From positions 72,384,762 through 72,448,761 of the forward strand of contig CM065805.1 of NCBI GenBank assembly GCA_033398695.1: a stretch of DNA of 64,000 nucleotides. The letters are read 5' to 3'. Of this stretch, positions 31,874 to 43,682 are shown piece by piece (positions within the stretch are counted from its first letter, which is position 1; each line of letters begins with the position of its first letter). The position numbers and the translations under genes were made by a program. The notes under the pieces were generated by a model, which did no database searches, was not told where the DNA came from, and was given only the letters and a program-made list of their open reading frames with translations. The DNA is from Orobanche coerulescens (lineage: Eukaryota > Streptophyta > Magnoliopsida > Lamiales > Orobanchaceae).

Positions 31874-33480
31874 CTATCGCTTGGTCATAGGTGACAGGGT
31901 CGTTTTCACTGCTATCAGGTGTGTCGTGGAGACCCAGTTCCTCGACATGTGTATAGCCATACCTTTCAGGTAAGTGAGATACCCTATCAGACCTTCGAAG
32001 TGGAGGTTGTGTTACAATAGGTTCGGTTCTTGATCCCTGATCAGATGTCTCCTTAGGAGTTTCATTATGCTATTCCAAAGAGATATTTCTACCCGAGCCA
32101 CCTTCCTGAATGAATTCATCCTCAAGGAAGTGCGCTTGTAATGCCACAACGACCCTATGGTCTTCTGGCATGTAGAATAGATAACCCATCGAGTCCTCTG
32201 GGTATCCTATGAAACGTCCTTTTATGGACCTCGCTTCCAGTTTGTCCACCTTAGCCTTTTTGACATAGGCTGGACATCCCCAAATCCTTATGTGATTAAG
32301 GCTTGGTTTCTTACCCTTCCACATCTCATGCGGAGTGATAGGAACAGATTTGGAAGGACATCTATTTAGGATATAGGCAGCGGTTAGTAAGGCATACCCC
32401 CACATGTAAATAAGTAAATCGGTAATTTAACATTTAGCGAAACATGTCCAAAAAAGTCCTATTTCTACTTTCTTAAACACCATTTATCTTTGGGGTTCCT
32501 GGAGGAGAGAATTGTGAAACTTTTCCATGTTACTTAAGGAACTCATCAAACTCTGCTCATATATTCGCCACCTCGGTCCGACCGAAGTGCTTTGATATGA
32601 CATCCAGTTTGTTTTTCAACTAGGGCCTTAAATTCTTTGAATTTAGCAAAGGCTTCAGATTTATGTTTCATTAAGTACACAATCCCATACCTAGTATGAT
32701 CATCTGTGAACGTTATGAAATATTGATATCCGTCTCGGGCTACTTCTAAAGCACCACAAACATCGGTATGCACCAATCCAAGTTTATCGGCAGCCCTTTC
32801 AAAAGTCCCTGTGAAGGGGAACTTAGTCATTTTGCCTCTAAGGCAAGATTCACAAGTTGGATAGGGTTCTACACCCAATAGACTTAAAAGTCCATCTTTT
32901 TCCATTTTCTGAACCTTGGTCTGACCAACATTACTAAGGTGCCATTTAAGAGCTTGATTAGTATCTTGCCTACCACGTTTCCTAGTTATAGTGTTCACTG
33001 CTGTTTTATTTTGCATGTTCAGATGATATAAACCATTCAACAATGTAGCTGTTCCAACCAATTTATTTCGAAAATAAATTTTACAACTGCCATTGCCAAT
33101 GAAGTAACAAAATCCTTTCCGGTCCAAGACTGGAATGGATACAATGTTTTTATGCCCCTTGGGCAAAACAAGTACTTCATCTAATGTCAAAATAAAACCA
33201 GATTCTAAACCCAGAAGGATTGATCCAATATCGGTTGCCTCGACACTTTGTCCGCTTCCAACAGTGATCATTATTTCCCACTTCAAGTTTTCTACTGCTC
33301 CAGATCCCGATTCATAGTACAAATGTGAGAAGTGGCACCGAATCCGTAATCCATGAAGCGTAATATACGAGCGGAACAATTAGTTTCAAAAACAAAAGTT
33401 CCGTACTGATGCGCCATTAATCTTGGGACAAGTCCTTCGCCAAAGGGCCCACCACCGCATTCAAGGCATTTGTCCATAGG
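31874..33480 (-). pseudogene. pol: C0 protease and integrase
   Basis: Minus strand. 33477-33292 holds a damaged zinc-knuckle region and the protease motif (YGFGATSHICTMNRDLEQ). 33379-32546 continues with TVGSGQSVEATDIGS, the integrase start (TCESCLRGKMTKFPFTG), the catalytic Asp in LVHTDVCGAL, and ALRSDRGGEYMS. The HHCC region is damaged (WHLSNVGQ where C1 has WHLRLGHVGH). After frame loss at about 32545-32406, 32405-32070 reads YILNRCPSKSVPITPHEMW and IRIWGCPAYVKK. It ends at the CR2 insertion and resumes in RT at 28072. Confidence 0.8.
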
Positions 33481-34220
33481 TTTTGGACCGCCTACCTTTT
33501 GAACCTTTCGGGCCTTGCCCTTTCCTTTTGCACCCCTTTCTTGGGTTTGTACCGCTCGTAGGTCTTTTTCTTCTTGTTCTTGGACCTCTTAGGCCCGTAA
33601 GAAATCACAAGAGCAACCTCTCTCGGTTTAGTCTTCATGTTAGATCGCGCCGTCACGCTTATTCATTAGCCCGGCTAATGTGCATGTAATTTCATTACGG
33701 TTGAAATTCATTACAAACTGCGTGAAAGAGTCAGTAGAGATTGAAGGATGAGATCAATTTGAAGGGATAAATCCATATTAAAGTTGAGCACCTCGAGCCT
33801 CTCAATCATAGAGATCATCTTGAGGACGTGGTCTCCCACTTTCTCCCCTTCTTTCATCCTAAGATCGAACAACCGCTTTGATATTTCATATCTAGCAATC
33901 TACCGTGCTCTCCATAAAGTTCGGTCAAGTGTGCGAGAATCGCCAGCGTAAGTCATTTTCTCGTGCGCTCTCGCAGCCTCATTAGTCATTGAGCCCATCA
34001 TAAAACCACGGACTAGCACATCATCCTTGACCCATTTTTCATGGACGTCAATGTCTTCCCGATTACCCCTAGTCCGGATTGGAGTCGGTGGAATGTCCGC
34101 CTCCAAGACGTATCCCGAGACTCCATACCGAGTACAATCATCGATTCCGCAACCATCAACAAAGTTAGGGCCGCTTAGGAGATTCTTTTCAAGTAGTATT
34201 GCAAGTGGGTTTTTAGCCAT
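33481..34220 (-). pseudogene. gag: C0 gag
   Basis: Minus strand from ATG 34220 (MAKNPLAILLEKNLLSGPNF), the family start, with KWVKDDVLVRGFMMGSM following. The frame breaks near 34160 and again at 33900. C1 gag (41321) and C2 gag (56680) show the intact arrangement. This copy cannot make a capsid protein. Confidence 0.75.
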
Positions 34221-35931
34221 TTTAGAGAGATTCAATTTCGTTTCGCAAAGATTTAGACAAGATTAAATTAGTGACTTGTTTAATTATGACCGAGTATAGA
34301 ACTTAAGGGCTTGTATAATTCTTGTCTCGGCTCCCACTAATTTTATCGGAATTATACACTCCCATGTTATAATCCGAAATCATGGTTAGATCGACTTCTT
34401 AGTGGTGATCAAGTTCTTTACAAATTTTAACAAACGCAACCTATCGTGTTTCTTGCCAATTAATTTCGTAAAGTGGTGTCTAACACCAACCCGTCTAACG
34501 GATGATTTGATCTTCTTACCCCTAGTCTTCATGCCCTCAACCTATCGGGTTTCTTGGCAATCCAGACTATCTAAGTTGTTGACCATCAACGTCTATCGGT
34601 TTGACTATTGAATCTCACTCGCAACCTATCGGAGTTTCTAGGGCGAAATTTATCACCAACCGAAGGCATCTAATGCACTCAAGAATTTTTCAACCTCTAC
34701 CAAATGTACTACCCCGATAACTCGGAAGCATAGCACACCACTCGGGTATCAATTTTCTACGAGTTTGATGGACGGTAGGAAACCTCGTAACCTTTTTCAA
34801 ACTTAGTCTGTTTGTAGTCGGGAGAATTTCGCGATTAATGTTACACTTTGCACATTAATTCAATTATACGCGCGTTTGTTGGTTTGTCAATCATTCAAAA
34901 TGAAAATGTAAAACAAGAACCTAGTTACTACCAACATATAGCTCATGGACCTAATTCCTAAGTACTGGGCCAAGCGAATGACCCAATAAAAAAAAACACA
35001 GTCTTCGATTCTTCGTCTTCTCGGTCGGTTGTCTTCGGTCTTCTTCATACCCAAAATAATAATTACATCATTGAAAAATTGCATCCTATACAAGTTTTTC
35101 TAGTAAATATAAATAGGCTCAAAACGGCCTTTACAACCCAATCGAATCGAACAAATCAAAAAACTAAGTCCACGAGCTATATCACCATCACATAAGGATT
35201 CCATACAACATGTAATGGCAACGAAATTAAACAATTAATCTTAATATAAATTAATCTAATTAATCTATAAATTAATCTATTCAATTTCTACTATATTAAT
35301 CCAATTAATATAAAGTGGCATTAAAATTAAATAATCAATTAATATATTAATCCAATCAATATAAAATTAATCTATTCAATTTTAATGGTATTAATCCAAT
35401 TAATACTAATAATCGTCATTTAAATTCATTCGAAGTAATCCGGCCAAAATAATATTTTTGTTTAATTTATTTCCCTTAACTAAAAAAAATGTTCCAAATA
35501 TTAATTTAGTCAAATTAAAATCCAATTTAAATTTTGGGAAATAATTACAACAAAATATAAACTTAAAACGGAGTCCCGGATAATCCGGTTTTAGGCCCAG
35601 CCCGCGGCCCGATTCAAAATCGGGCCAAAAACCCGAGGGCTGCCTGGCCGAGCCACTGCTCGGCAGGCTGGCCGATCATTCTCGGCCGCTGTGGCCGAGA
35701 CATGGCCGATCATGGCCGATCATGCTCGGCAGTCTGGGCAGGCAGCCCAGGCAGTGCTGCCAGCACCCTGCCGACAGCCCCGTTTCTTCGTTTTTCGGCC
35801 CGTTTCAAAAACGTGATGCTACAACGAACAATTTAAAATCTACAATTATTCCAAACATGATTCTAAATCATAATCATCATCCAAAAGCATTCAAAATGCA
35901 CAAATAATCGTATATACGAAAACATTGACCT
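34221..35931 (-). other. C0 5' leader
   Basis: About 1.7 kb of non-coding sequence between primer site and gag. It holds a GC-rich stretch with repeated TGGCCGATCATG / CTCGGCAG motifs (about 35635-35780), in the place where C2 has a 21-bp minisatellite, and AT-rich TTAATCTAATTAA-type sequence. No gene seen. Confidence 0.6.
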
Positions 35932-35932
35932 C

Positions 35933-35944
35933 GCTCCGATACCA
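35933..35944 (-). other. Primer-binding site of C0
   Basis: On the minus strand TGGTATCGGAGC follows the LTR end CCCAACA after one base. It pairs with initiator tRNA-Met apart from one change. Confidence 0.8.
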
Positions 35945-35945
35945 C

Positions 35946-37818
35946 TGTTGGGATTCCGAAAATAAAACGAAATACGCAGCGGAAATAAATACGAATCCCA
36001 AACAGGATCGATCAAGTAACGTATATACAAAAAAAAATACAAAGATAAAGATTCATACCCTTGAAGCCTTTGAAATAAATCTTCGTAAAGTGTAGACGAT
36101 GATCACGATCCCGTCCCGAACACGAAATTCCTTCGTTCCAAGCACCGAAAATTCGAAGCCTCTACTTCACACGCGTCGGAAGTTGCCCGGAAAGTTCGAC
36201 GTAACTTCGTTCTCCAAGAACACGGCTAGGAAGTTACCGTAGGAATTTTCTCTCTATTTTTTCTTGAATTCCTTTCACCTCTAAGATGAAAATTGAAAAA
36301 AAAATTCTCTCCCTTCCTCACTTAAAGCTCACGGCAGGCAGCTCTCTATTGCCAAGAAGTTCTCACTTTTTAAGTGTGTGTGTGTAGTAGTTGTTATAAT
36401 ATGTTGTTTTTATATTATCTCAAACATATAATACAAATCATATAATTGAGATAAAATGTCAACACATAATAACAAAAGTACAACTAACACATACACATGC
36501 ATGGAAATGATTCCATGTGATGTGGGGAGAGGGAGGGCGGCCCATGGTGGAAGTTTCCTAGAAAACGAGCCGAGTCACTCGGCTCGTGTACCGGACGTTC
36601 GTCAAACGACTCCGTTAAATACACTCCGTTTAATCACCAATGTATTTATATTAATTAATTAATCTAATTAATTAATAATATCAAATACAAATATATTTCT
36701 CTAAGAAATATAATTTATGAATTAAATTAATCACCCAGAACTTAATTTTAATTCATAAGACCGCTATTTTGATTTATCTAATAAATCATAATTAGATATC
36801 CAATATCTAATATATATAGAGAGATAATAAATTCACATTTATCCGTCAACGCTCCCGATGCGCGACTCGTAGGTCCGTCTCGGTAGGCATTGGGAGGAAC
36901 CAATGAGTGCGGGCGGACTTAGCCAACTAGCGGGCGCATTGTAAACCCCGGCGAGAACGAATGAAGGGATCATTCCGTAACCATTATGTCGTGAATACTA
37001 TATACGTATAGACCCTTTATCATATGTCCGGTCAAGTCTTCGGTCACGGTAAAGTCAAACCCTACTATTGACTAGACTCTATACATGTGTTAATGCAAAT
37101 CAAGACCGACTGATTAATAGTGTATCTAATACAACTATATCAGAATGCGTTGGCCAAAGACTCATGATCTTCTTTGCCAGTAACCGTATAGGACATACGC
37201 CCGCTCACTAACAGAGATAAAATCCTTTCTTGGCATACGGTAAAGATCGCTACCGCCCGTATAGTCCGCACTTCGAGGTCGACTCAAGAATTAAGCAAAT
37301 GAGTCTAACTACTCTAATGACAAACTAAACGTCACAGGCACATCTTCTACTGAATCCTCAAGTCAAAGGTCCACATACACTATCACAACCTTTTGATTCG
37401 TCATCGACTCTTCGAGAGTGAATACCGTGTGACTGAATCGAGTTTGAGTCGTGTTCGAGTATACTAGTCCCACCAATATACTTTATAACTATGCTATCAA
37501 GACGTGCACACGTCCTAGCATCAGTTATACAAGTCTTATTAAAACTTAATGCCCATTTAAGTTTATTGACTTGCGAACGATTTTCGTAAATAAACTTTAA
37601 ACACTTCCAGTGCATTTTCTCTTATCCCATAACGAGAATGGAATGTTCAGTTTATTTACATGGACTTCACTTCAATGTTTACCAAGTCAAGAATGCAATT
37701 GAAATACAATAAACAGTGAATGAATCGAATCGCCTTTTTATTATTTATTCCATAATTACAAGTACAATGCCCCTACTCTCTCATCCCCTGAGTGGCATTC
37801 GAGGGCATATTCCTAACT
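35946..37818 (-). repeat. 5' LTR of C0 (1873 bp)
   Basis: Matches 24632-26512. The last base at the outer end is T instead of A (CCTAACT), so the terminal CA is damaged. Confidence 0.88.
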
Positions 37819-39376
37819 GTGGGTGGCTTGTGCATAGACACATTTCCGGATCGGGTGTATCGTGACGTCCGTCTTGAATCATATTGATTGGTCATTCATA
37901 GTCCATGTATGGTCGGATATGTTCGATAGTCGGGTTGTCTTCAAGATCCCATATAAGTGATTTATATATGTTTGGCAATTTTATTCTCTCATGTATCTGG
38001 CCCTGTGGTCCTTTATTGATCTTGTTGGAGTTTACCATATCGTTAGTATTCTCGTTCGTTATCCAACTTTATTGATCTTGTTTGGAGTTTGTCGTATCGT
38101 TGGTATTCTTGGTCGTTGTTGATCCTTTATTGATCCTGTTTGGAGTTTACCTTATCTTTGGTATTCTTGGTCGTTGTTGATCCTTTATTGATGTTGTTTG
38201 GAGTTTACCTTATGGTTGGTATTCTCGTTCGTTGTTGATCCTTTATTGATCTTGTTGGAGTTTACCATATTATTGGTATTCTCGTTCGATGTTGATCCTT
38301 TATTGATCTTGGTGGAGTTTACCATATCATTGGTATTCTCGTTCGCTATTGATCTATTATTGATCTTGTTTGGAGTTTACCTTATCGTTGGTATTCTCGG
38401 TCGTGCTGATCCTTTATTTGATCTTGTTGGAGTTTGCCACATTGATGGAATTCTCGTTCGTGGTTGTTCCTTTGTTAATCTTGTGTGGAGTTATCATGTC
38501 AATGATATTCTCATTTGATGCATTGGGTGTTTATTATTATTGCTTGTGTGAGCATTCATACTTTTATCGATATCCGGGACTTGTTATTGTTTCGGGGCAG
38601 TTGGTCTACAGATGTATTGTGTATTATCAGTTTTATCAGAATTGGAAATCGATTGTGCAATCCAGCGGACATAATTGGACAGGGATGGGTTATTCCATAT
38701 TGAATATATACTTATGTTTTGGGAATCTCGGTATCATTCGAATACAGTACAGATGGTTATTTTTAGAATTCATTGTCACTTGAGAGCGCGAAGTGTGGAT
38801 TGAGATAAGGGTTGATTTGATATGAATTATCACCATTGGTAAGGTTACTACGGTAAGATTTCATTGGAAGTATTCTCACTTGTAATTACATTGATATGTA
38901 ATTGTTTATGTTGATGTGATCGATATCATTATTGAGTTACCCCATCGTGGGCTTTATCTTTTAGGTACTCGGAGATCGAGCTAGTATCGGTCGTGAAGGG
39001 ATGAGCTTTCCGGTGATGCTGGTTATGGCATGGTTTTTGGGATTCGAGTATAATTTTATGGTTGTTATGATTCCGCTGCAAATGTATTTTATTATGTTAT
39101 ATCTGTTGCATGTGTATCTTTAAATGGCTTTCGGGATTGTACCGGACCGTGTTTACTTTTAAAAATGCCCCTTTCGGAATCCTCGCCTTGTACTTCCAAA
39201 TGATATTTTTGACGGTATTTGGGAACTATGTTTTGAAAATATTTGAGTATTTAAAATATTACTGTTTGCCTCTTTGGCGTGTTTGAAACGTTTGCGAAAA
39301 TAATTTTTAGCCTTGTGGGTTCCGGCGCGAGACCCACGACGATGTAATATACCTGGTTGGTTTTGGGGGTGTTATA
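37819..39376 (+). repeat. T2 LTR, Tekay/Del-like, left end lost or split by C0
   Basis: The right end GGGGGTGTTATA is followed after five bases by an initiator tRNA-Met primer site, identifying a 5' LTR. About nine copies of a 57-58-bp minisatellite (core CTTTATTGATCTTGTTTGGA) lie at about 38005-38515. Open frames here (for example 38198-38518) follow that repeat and are not genes. Confidence 0.65.
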
Positions 39377-39381
39377 TAAGA

Positions 39382-39393
39382 TGGTATCGGAGC
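39382..39393 (+). other. Primer-binding site of T2
   Basis: TGGTATCGGAGC just after the LTR end, initiator tRNA-Met type with the same one-base change seen in CR1, CR2 and C0. Confidence 0.7.
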
Positions 39394-39772
39394 TTGGGTT
39401 TCGTAAAATCCGGGCATGTGTGTTATGTGGCTCTGCCAGTACGGTAGTAGCACGGCTTTTGAAAATGATTTTCTGACTTTTTGAGTCAAACCGATTTTTG
39501 GAGGTTCCAAAATTTTGAGATATTTTCAAATTGCTATAATTACGATATTCGTGTATGTTTTTATTGTGCTAAGGCTTTGTATGGGAGTCGTATGCTAGTA
39601 TCACGGGAGATCATCGACTTCACGGACCTATAAGTATGTTCTTTCAGTTATTTGGTTTTGATGATGATTACTTGACCATGGTGGCATGATTTAGAGATAC
39701 TTCGGGATTGAGATATTGATTATGACAGGATGTTAAGTTTGGAGGACGAAACTTATTTAAGTGGGAAGATAT
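39394..39772 (+). other. T2 leader, truncated
   Basis: Non-coding sequence after the primer site. It ends where D2 begins, and no gag follows. Confidence 0.5.
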
Positions 39773-40591
39773 GCAATATCCTAGAATTTTGCTATGAATT
39801 TTCCGCATTGTTTTATCTAAGTTGTACTGTACAGAGTGGGAACGATGCAGTATGGATTAATAATTTTGGGAACTATGACAGTGGTACCAGTATATCTATC
39901 AAGGTCATTTTCAATTCTAGGATATTACATGCTTGATATGTCTTTTGATGTCGGATATACTGTATGAGTATTTGTATAATTGTCGTACTTGGTCGACAAT
40001 TGCATTTGAGGATATCGTGCATCAGGTGTAGCGTATGAGAATGTTATCGGAACGAGTATATGTATTCAGTATGTCGCGTGTACGTGTTCGGTGTATTGAG
40101 ACGACAAACAGGAGCAAAAATGGCTAAGTATAAATGCCATTACATACGTTAAGAATAGGAGCTTACATACGTAAAGGTGCAAGCATAGTGTACGCTAAGT
40201 AGAGGAGCTTACGTATGTAACAAAGCGAGCTTAACGTACGTTAGGTTGAGTACATAACGTACGTTATGAAGAGAATCGAACAGGTCTGAGCTTTGGTCGG
40301 CAGGTGGGCCTGGTGTTGGCAACTTTCGTCGCGGATGTGGACAGGCGAGTCAACATCGAGCTTTACGTACGTTAAGGATAGCTCAGTACGTACGTAAACA
40401 AGTATGGCACTATAGCAAGTCAACCGCTACATTACGTATGCTACGACAAGGAAATTACATACGTAATGCATGCCACGAATTGAGGCAGTAGCCCCTCGAA
40501 TAGTGTTACGTACGTTAACAAGGTTAGTTAATGTACGTAAAGAAGGTTACGTACGTTAAGTTGCTTACATAACACACGTAATGGTTGAAGT

Positions 40592-40622
<31 letters not shown>

Positions 40623-41150
40623 GTGAGACCCATCCCTTTGACATTTTTGGGGATGTTAATATCATTTCTTCACCCTTCAACCCTCCGAGACCGATTTTGG
40701 CTCTTCCAAACCGATTGGGGACTTGTGGGCATGGATTTGGAGCTTCAGATATGAAGACATTATGGATTCATGAGGTGTTTGATTGTGTTCTTGAGGTATG
40801 TTGATCAACTCTACACCTTATTTCAGATTCTTGATGTTGTTACCATTGTTTGCTTCGTATGACGATGAATATGGAAGCATTGTTGTGGTTCTTGATGATG
40901 TATGAAGTGTATGTTGAAGGAGATGATGATATGTATCTATTTATCGGAATATGAGGGGAATTTGATAGACTAGAGGTTAGATAACACATTGGACTATGAT
41001 ATCTTGCTGATTATGAATAAGTGATGTTAATTGGATATGATTAATTCATGTTCTTGAGGAATTCTGGAATTATATGATGAACATGTCTAAGGTGTTGGTG
41101 TTTTGGATATGAATATGGAATATTCATATCTAAAACCATGTTATGTGATT
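39773..41150. repeat. Dispersed repeat D2 (copy of D1)
   Basis: Begins TGCAATATCC and keeps the 155-bp segment ending CTAGGATATTACA (near 39928), the ACGTACGT cluster (about 40140-40575) and an AT microsatellite (about 40592-40622). The copy is cut at 41150 by copia C1 leader sequence. Confidence 0.65.
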
Positions 41151-41320
41151 TTTGAAGTAGAGCGACGATACTTCCGGATTTAACATGGGAGTGTGTTGTT
41201 CCGATAAAAATAGTGGCAGCTGGGTAACAAGAATAGAAAAGACCTTATTTTTATGCTCAGATCATAATATAACAAGTCACTAATTAATCTGTTATACTTA
41301 ATGCAGACATAACTCTCAAT

Positions 41321-42964
41321 ATGACAATGAATCCACTCGCAATTCTACTCAAGAAGAACACCCTAATTGGACCTAACTTTGTGGACTGGCTCCGAAATCT
41401 GATGATTGTCCTCAGTATGGAGGCACTGGGATACGTCTTGGAGACGGACATTCCGGCGCCTCCTGTGCAGACCAGAGCCAATCAGGAAGAGATCAAAAAC
41501 AACGAAAAGTGGGTTAAGGATGACGTAAAAGTCCGTGCATACATGATGGCTTCTATGTCTAATGAGCTTCAGAGAGCTCATGTGAAAATGACTTATGCTA
41601 GGCAGATTCTATCTCACTTAACCGAGCCTTATGGTGAGCACAGCAGAAATGCTAGATATGAGATATCCAAGCAACTATTCAGTGCAAGGATGAAGGAAGG
41701 TGAGAAGTTTGGGGAACACATCCTCAAAATGATATCCATGATCGAGAGATTGGCGGCTCTTGATTTTAAAATGGATACTTCTCTCCAAGCTGACCTTATC
41801 CTACAGTCTATTCGTGATTCCTACTCACAGTTTGTTATGAACTTTAACTGCAATGAGATTGCATGTAATTTAGCTGGGCTAATGAACAAACTTGTAACCG
41901 CTCAGTCTCAGATTAAGACTCCACGGATGAAGGAGTCTGCTCTTGTGATTTCTTATGAACCTCGGAGGTCTAAGAATAAGAAGAAAAAGACCAAGAAGCA
42001 AACTGGACCACAAGTTAAGGACATCAAGGGAAAGGGCAAGGCCCCGATGGTTCCGAAGAACAAGAAGAAGAAGGATGCTTGTCTCAAGTGCGGTGAGCTG
42101 GTCCACTGGGCTATAGACTGTCCGATTCTTCATGGCACTTCAGGTACAGAACTTTTAGTTTTGGAAACAAATTGTTCTGCTACTGTTTTTTCTACTTCCT
42201 GGATACTGGATTCTGGTGCTAGTTCTCATATTTGTACCGTGAATCAGGATCTGGAACAAAGTAGGAATCTTGGAGATGGAGAAGTTATGATCATAGTCGG
42301 AAGCGGGCATAGTGTCGAGGCTACCAACATAGGATCACTTCTCTTGGGTTTAGAATCTGGCTTTGTTTTGGCTTTAGAAGATGCACTTTTTTTGCCCAAG
42401 GGGCACAACAACATTGTATCCATTCCGGTCATAGACCGAAAAGGCTTTCCATTTTTCATTGGTGATGGTTCCTGCATAATTTATTTCAGAAATAAACTAG
42501 TGGGTACTGCTACATTGTTAAATGGATTGTATCATCTAAAACTCAGCAACAAATTAGTTGTGAATACTATGACTAGAAAACGTGGTAGGGACGAAACCAA
42601 TCAAGTTTTGAAATGGCATCTTAGACTTGGTCATGTTGGTCATACCAAGGTTTGCAATATGGAAAAAGATGGACTTATGGGTCCATTGGGATCGGATCCC
42701 TTTCCTACATGTGAATCTTGCCTCAAAGGCAAAATGACTAAGTTCCCCTTTACAGGGACTTTTGAAAGAGCCGCTGATAAATTGGGATTAATCCATACCG
42801 ACGTATGTGGTGCTTTGGAAGCAGCACGTGACCGATATCAATATTTCATTACATTTACAGATGATCATACTAGGTATGGTTATGTATACTTAATGAAACA
42901 TAAATCCGAGGCCTTTGAGAAATTCCAGGAAATTCAAGGCCCTAGTCGAGAAACAAACTGGTAA
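41321..42964 (+). CDS. gag-pol: C1 gag, protease and first part of integrase
   Basis: Open for 547 codons from ATG 41321 (MTMNPLAILLKKNTLIGPNF). The gag domain is followed by a basic stretch, then a zinc knuckle CLKCGELVHWAIDC near residue 258, in which C2 keeps the usual GHW where C1 has VHW. The protease active site is LDSGASSHIC, with the catalytic Asp intact. The integrase zinc finger follows (WHLRLGHVGHTK, CESCLKGKMTKF) and the first catalytic Asp in LIHTDVCGAL. The frame ends after an extra A near 42930 and continues in the overlapping frame. C2 shares that extra base. Confidence 0.85.
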   Translation: MTMNPLAILLKKNTLIGPNFVDWLRNLMIVLSMEALGYVLETDIPAPPVQTRANQEEIKNNEKWVKDDVKVRAYMMASMSNELQRAHVKMTYARQILSHLTEPYGEHSRNARYEISKQLFSARMKEGEKFGEHILKMISMIERLAALDFKMDTSLQADLILQSIRDSYSQFVMNFNCNEIACNLAGLMNKLVTAQSQIKTPRMKESALVISYEPRRSKNKKKKTKKQTGPQVKDIKGKGKAPMVPKNKKKKDACLKCGELVHWAIDCPILHGTSGTELLVLETNCSATVFSTSWILDSGASSHICTVNQDLEQSRNLGDGEVMIIVGSGHSVEATNIGSLLLGLESGFVLALEDALFLPKGHNNIVSIPVIDRKGFPFFIGDGSCIIYFRNKLVGTATLLNGLYHLKLSNKLVVNTMTRKRGRDETNQVLKWHLRLGHVGHTKVCNMEKDGLMGPLGSDPFPTCESCLKGKMTKFPFTGTFERAADKLGLIHTDVCGALEAARDRYQYFITFTDDHTRYGYVYLMKHKSEAFEKFQEIQGPSRETNW

Positions 42965-43682
42965 TCATATCAAAGCACTTCGGTCGGACCGAGGTGGCGA
43001 GTATATGAGTACGGAGTTTGACGAGTTCCTTATGGAACATGGAATAGTTTCACAACTAACACATCCAGGTACTCCTCAGTTAAATGGTGTGTCAGAAAGA
43101 AGGAACCGGACTTTGTTGAACATGGTTCGTTCCATGCTGGTCTATACTGACTTACCGATTTACCTGTGTGTGTATGTACTCCTAACTGCCACTTACATCT
43201 TGAACAGATGTCCTTCCAAATCCGTTCCTAAAACTCCACATGAGATGTGGGAGGGCAGGATACCAAGTCTTAATCACATTAGGATTTGGGGATGTCCCGC
43301 CTATGTCAAGAAGACTAAGGTGGACAAAATGGAAGCGAGGTCCGTGAGGAGACGTTTCATTGGATTCCCATCTGATGTGATGGGTTATCTATTATACATA
43401 CCCAAAGATCGAAAGATCTTTGTTGCTTTGCATGGACACTTCCTGGAAGATGAGTTCATTCAGGAAGGCGGAACAGGTAGAAATATTTCTATGGAAGAAT
43501 ACAATGAAACTCCTCAAGAGACACCTATGCAAGAAATTGGAACCGAACCTTCTGTAACACAAGTACAACCACCTCGTAGGTCTAGTAGGCTGTCTCAATT
43601 ACTTGAGAGGTATAGTTTTATGCACTTGGAGGAACTGGGTTTCTACGAGGTTCCAGGTGATAAACAAGAGACCGACCCGTGA
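42915..43682 (+). CDS. pol: C1 integrase, second part
   Basis: Follows the +1 frameshift. It contains ALRSDRGGEYMSTEF (second catalytic Asp) and PQLNGVSERRNRTLLNMV (catalytic Glu), then the C-terminal part YILNRCPSKSVPKTPHEMW and IRIWGCPAYVKK, ending RRSSRLSQLLERYSF and a TGA just before RT would begin. The core residues are all present, but only a frameshift could join them to the first part. Confidence 0.8.
   Translation: MRNSRKFKALVEKQTGNHIKALRSDRGGEYMSTEFDEFLMEHGIVSQLTHPGTPQLNGVSERRNRTLLNMVRSMLVYTDLPIYLCVYVLLTATYILNRCPSKSVPKTPHEMWEGRIPSLNHIRIWGCPAYVKKTKVDKMEARSVRRRFIGFPSDVMGYLLYIPKDRKIFVALHGHFLEDEFIQEGGTGRNISMEEYNETPQETPMQEIGTEPSVTQVQPPRRSSRLSQLLERYSFMHLEELGFYEVPGDKQETDP

Larger units (their letters stand above)
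24632..37818 (-). mobile_element. Element C0: Ty1/copia retrotransposon, minus strand, with nested CR2
   Basis: On the minus strand: 5' LTR 37818-35946, primer site, long leader, gag, protease, integrase, RT, RNase H, polypurine tract and 3' LTR 26512-24632. CR2 (28073-31873) interrupts it at the start of RT with a perfect CTATC duplication, so C0 is older than CR2. Coding is broken by several frameshifts. It belongs to the same broad copia group as C1 and C2 but keeps the RT N-terminus those two lack. No target duplication was found: the left flank is ATCGA and the right flank TGTGG, and the right LTR lacks its final base. Confidence 0.85.

Noticed and set aside
38198..38783. Hydrophobic membrane-protein-like frames
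   Set aside because: They follow the 57-58-bp minisatellite in the T2 LTR; hydrophobicity comes from its T-rich unit.
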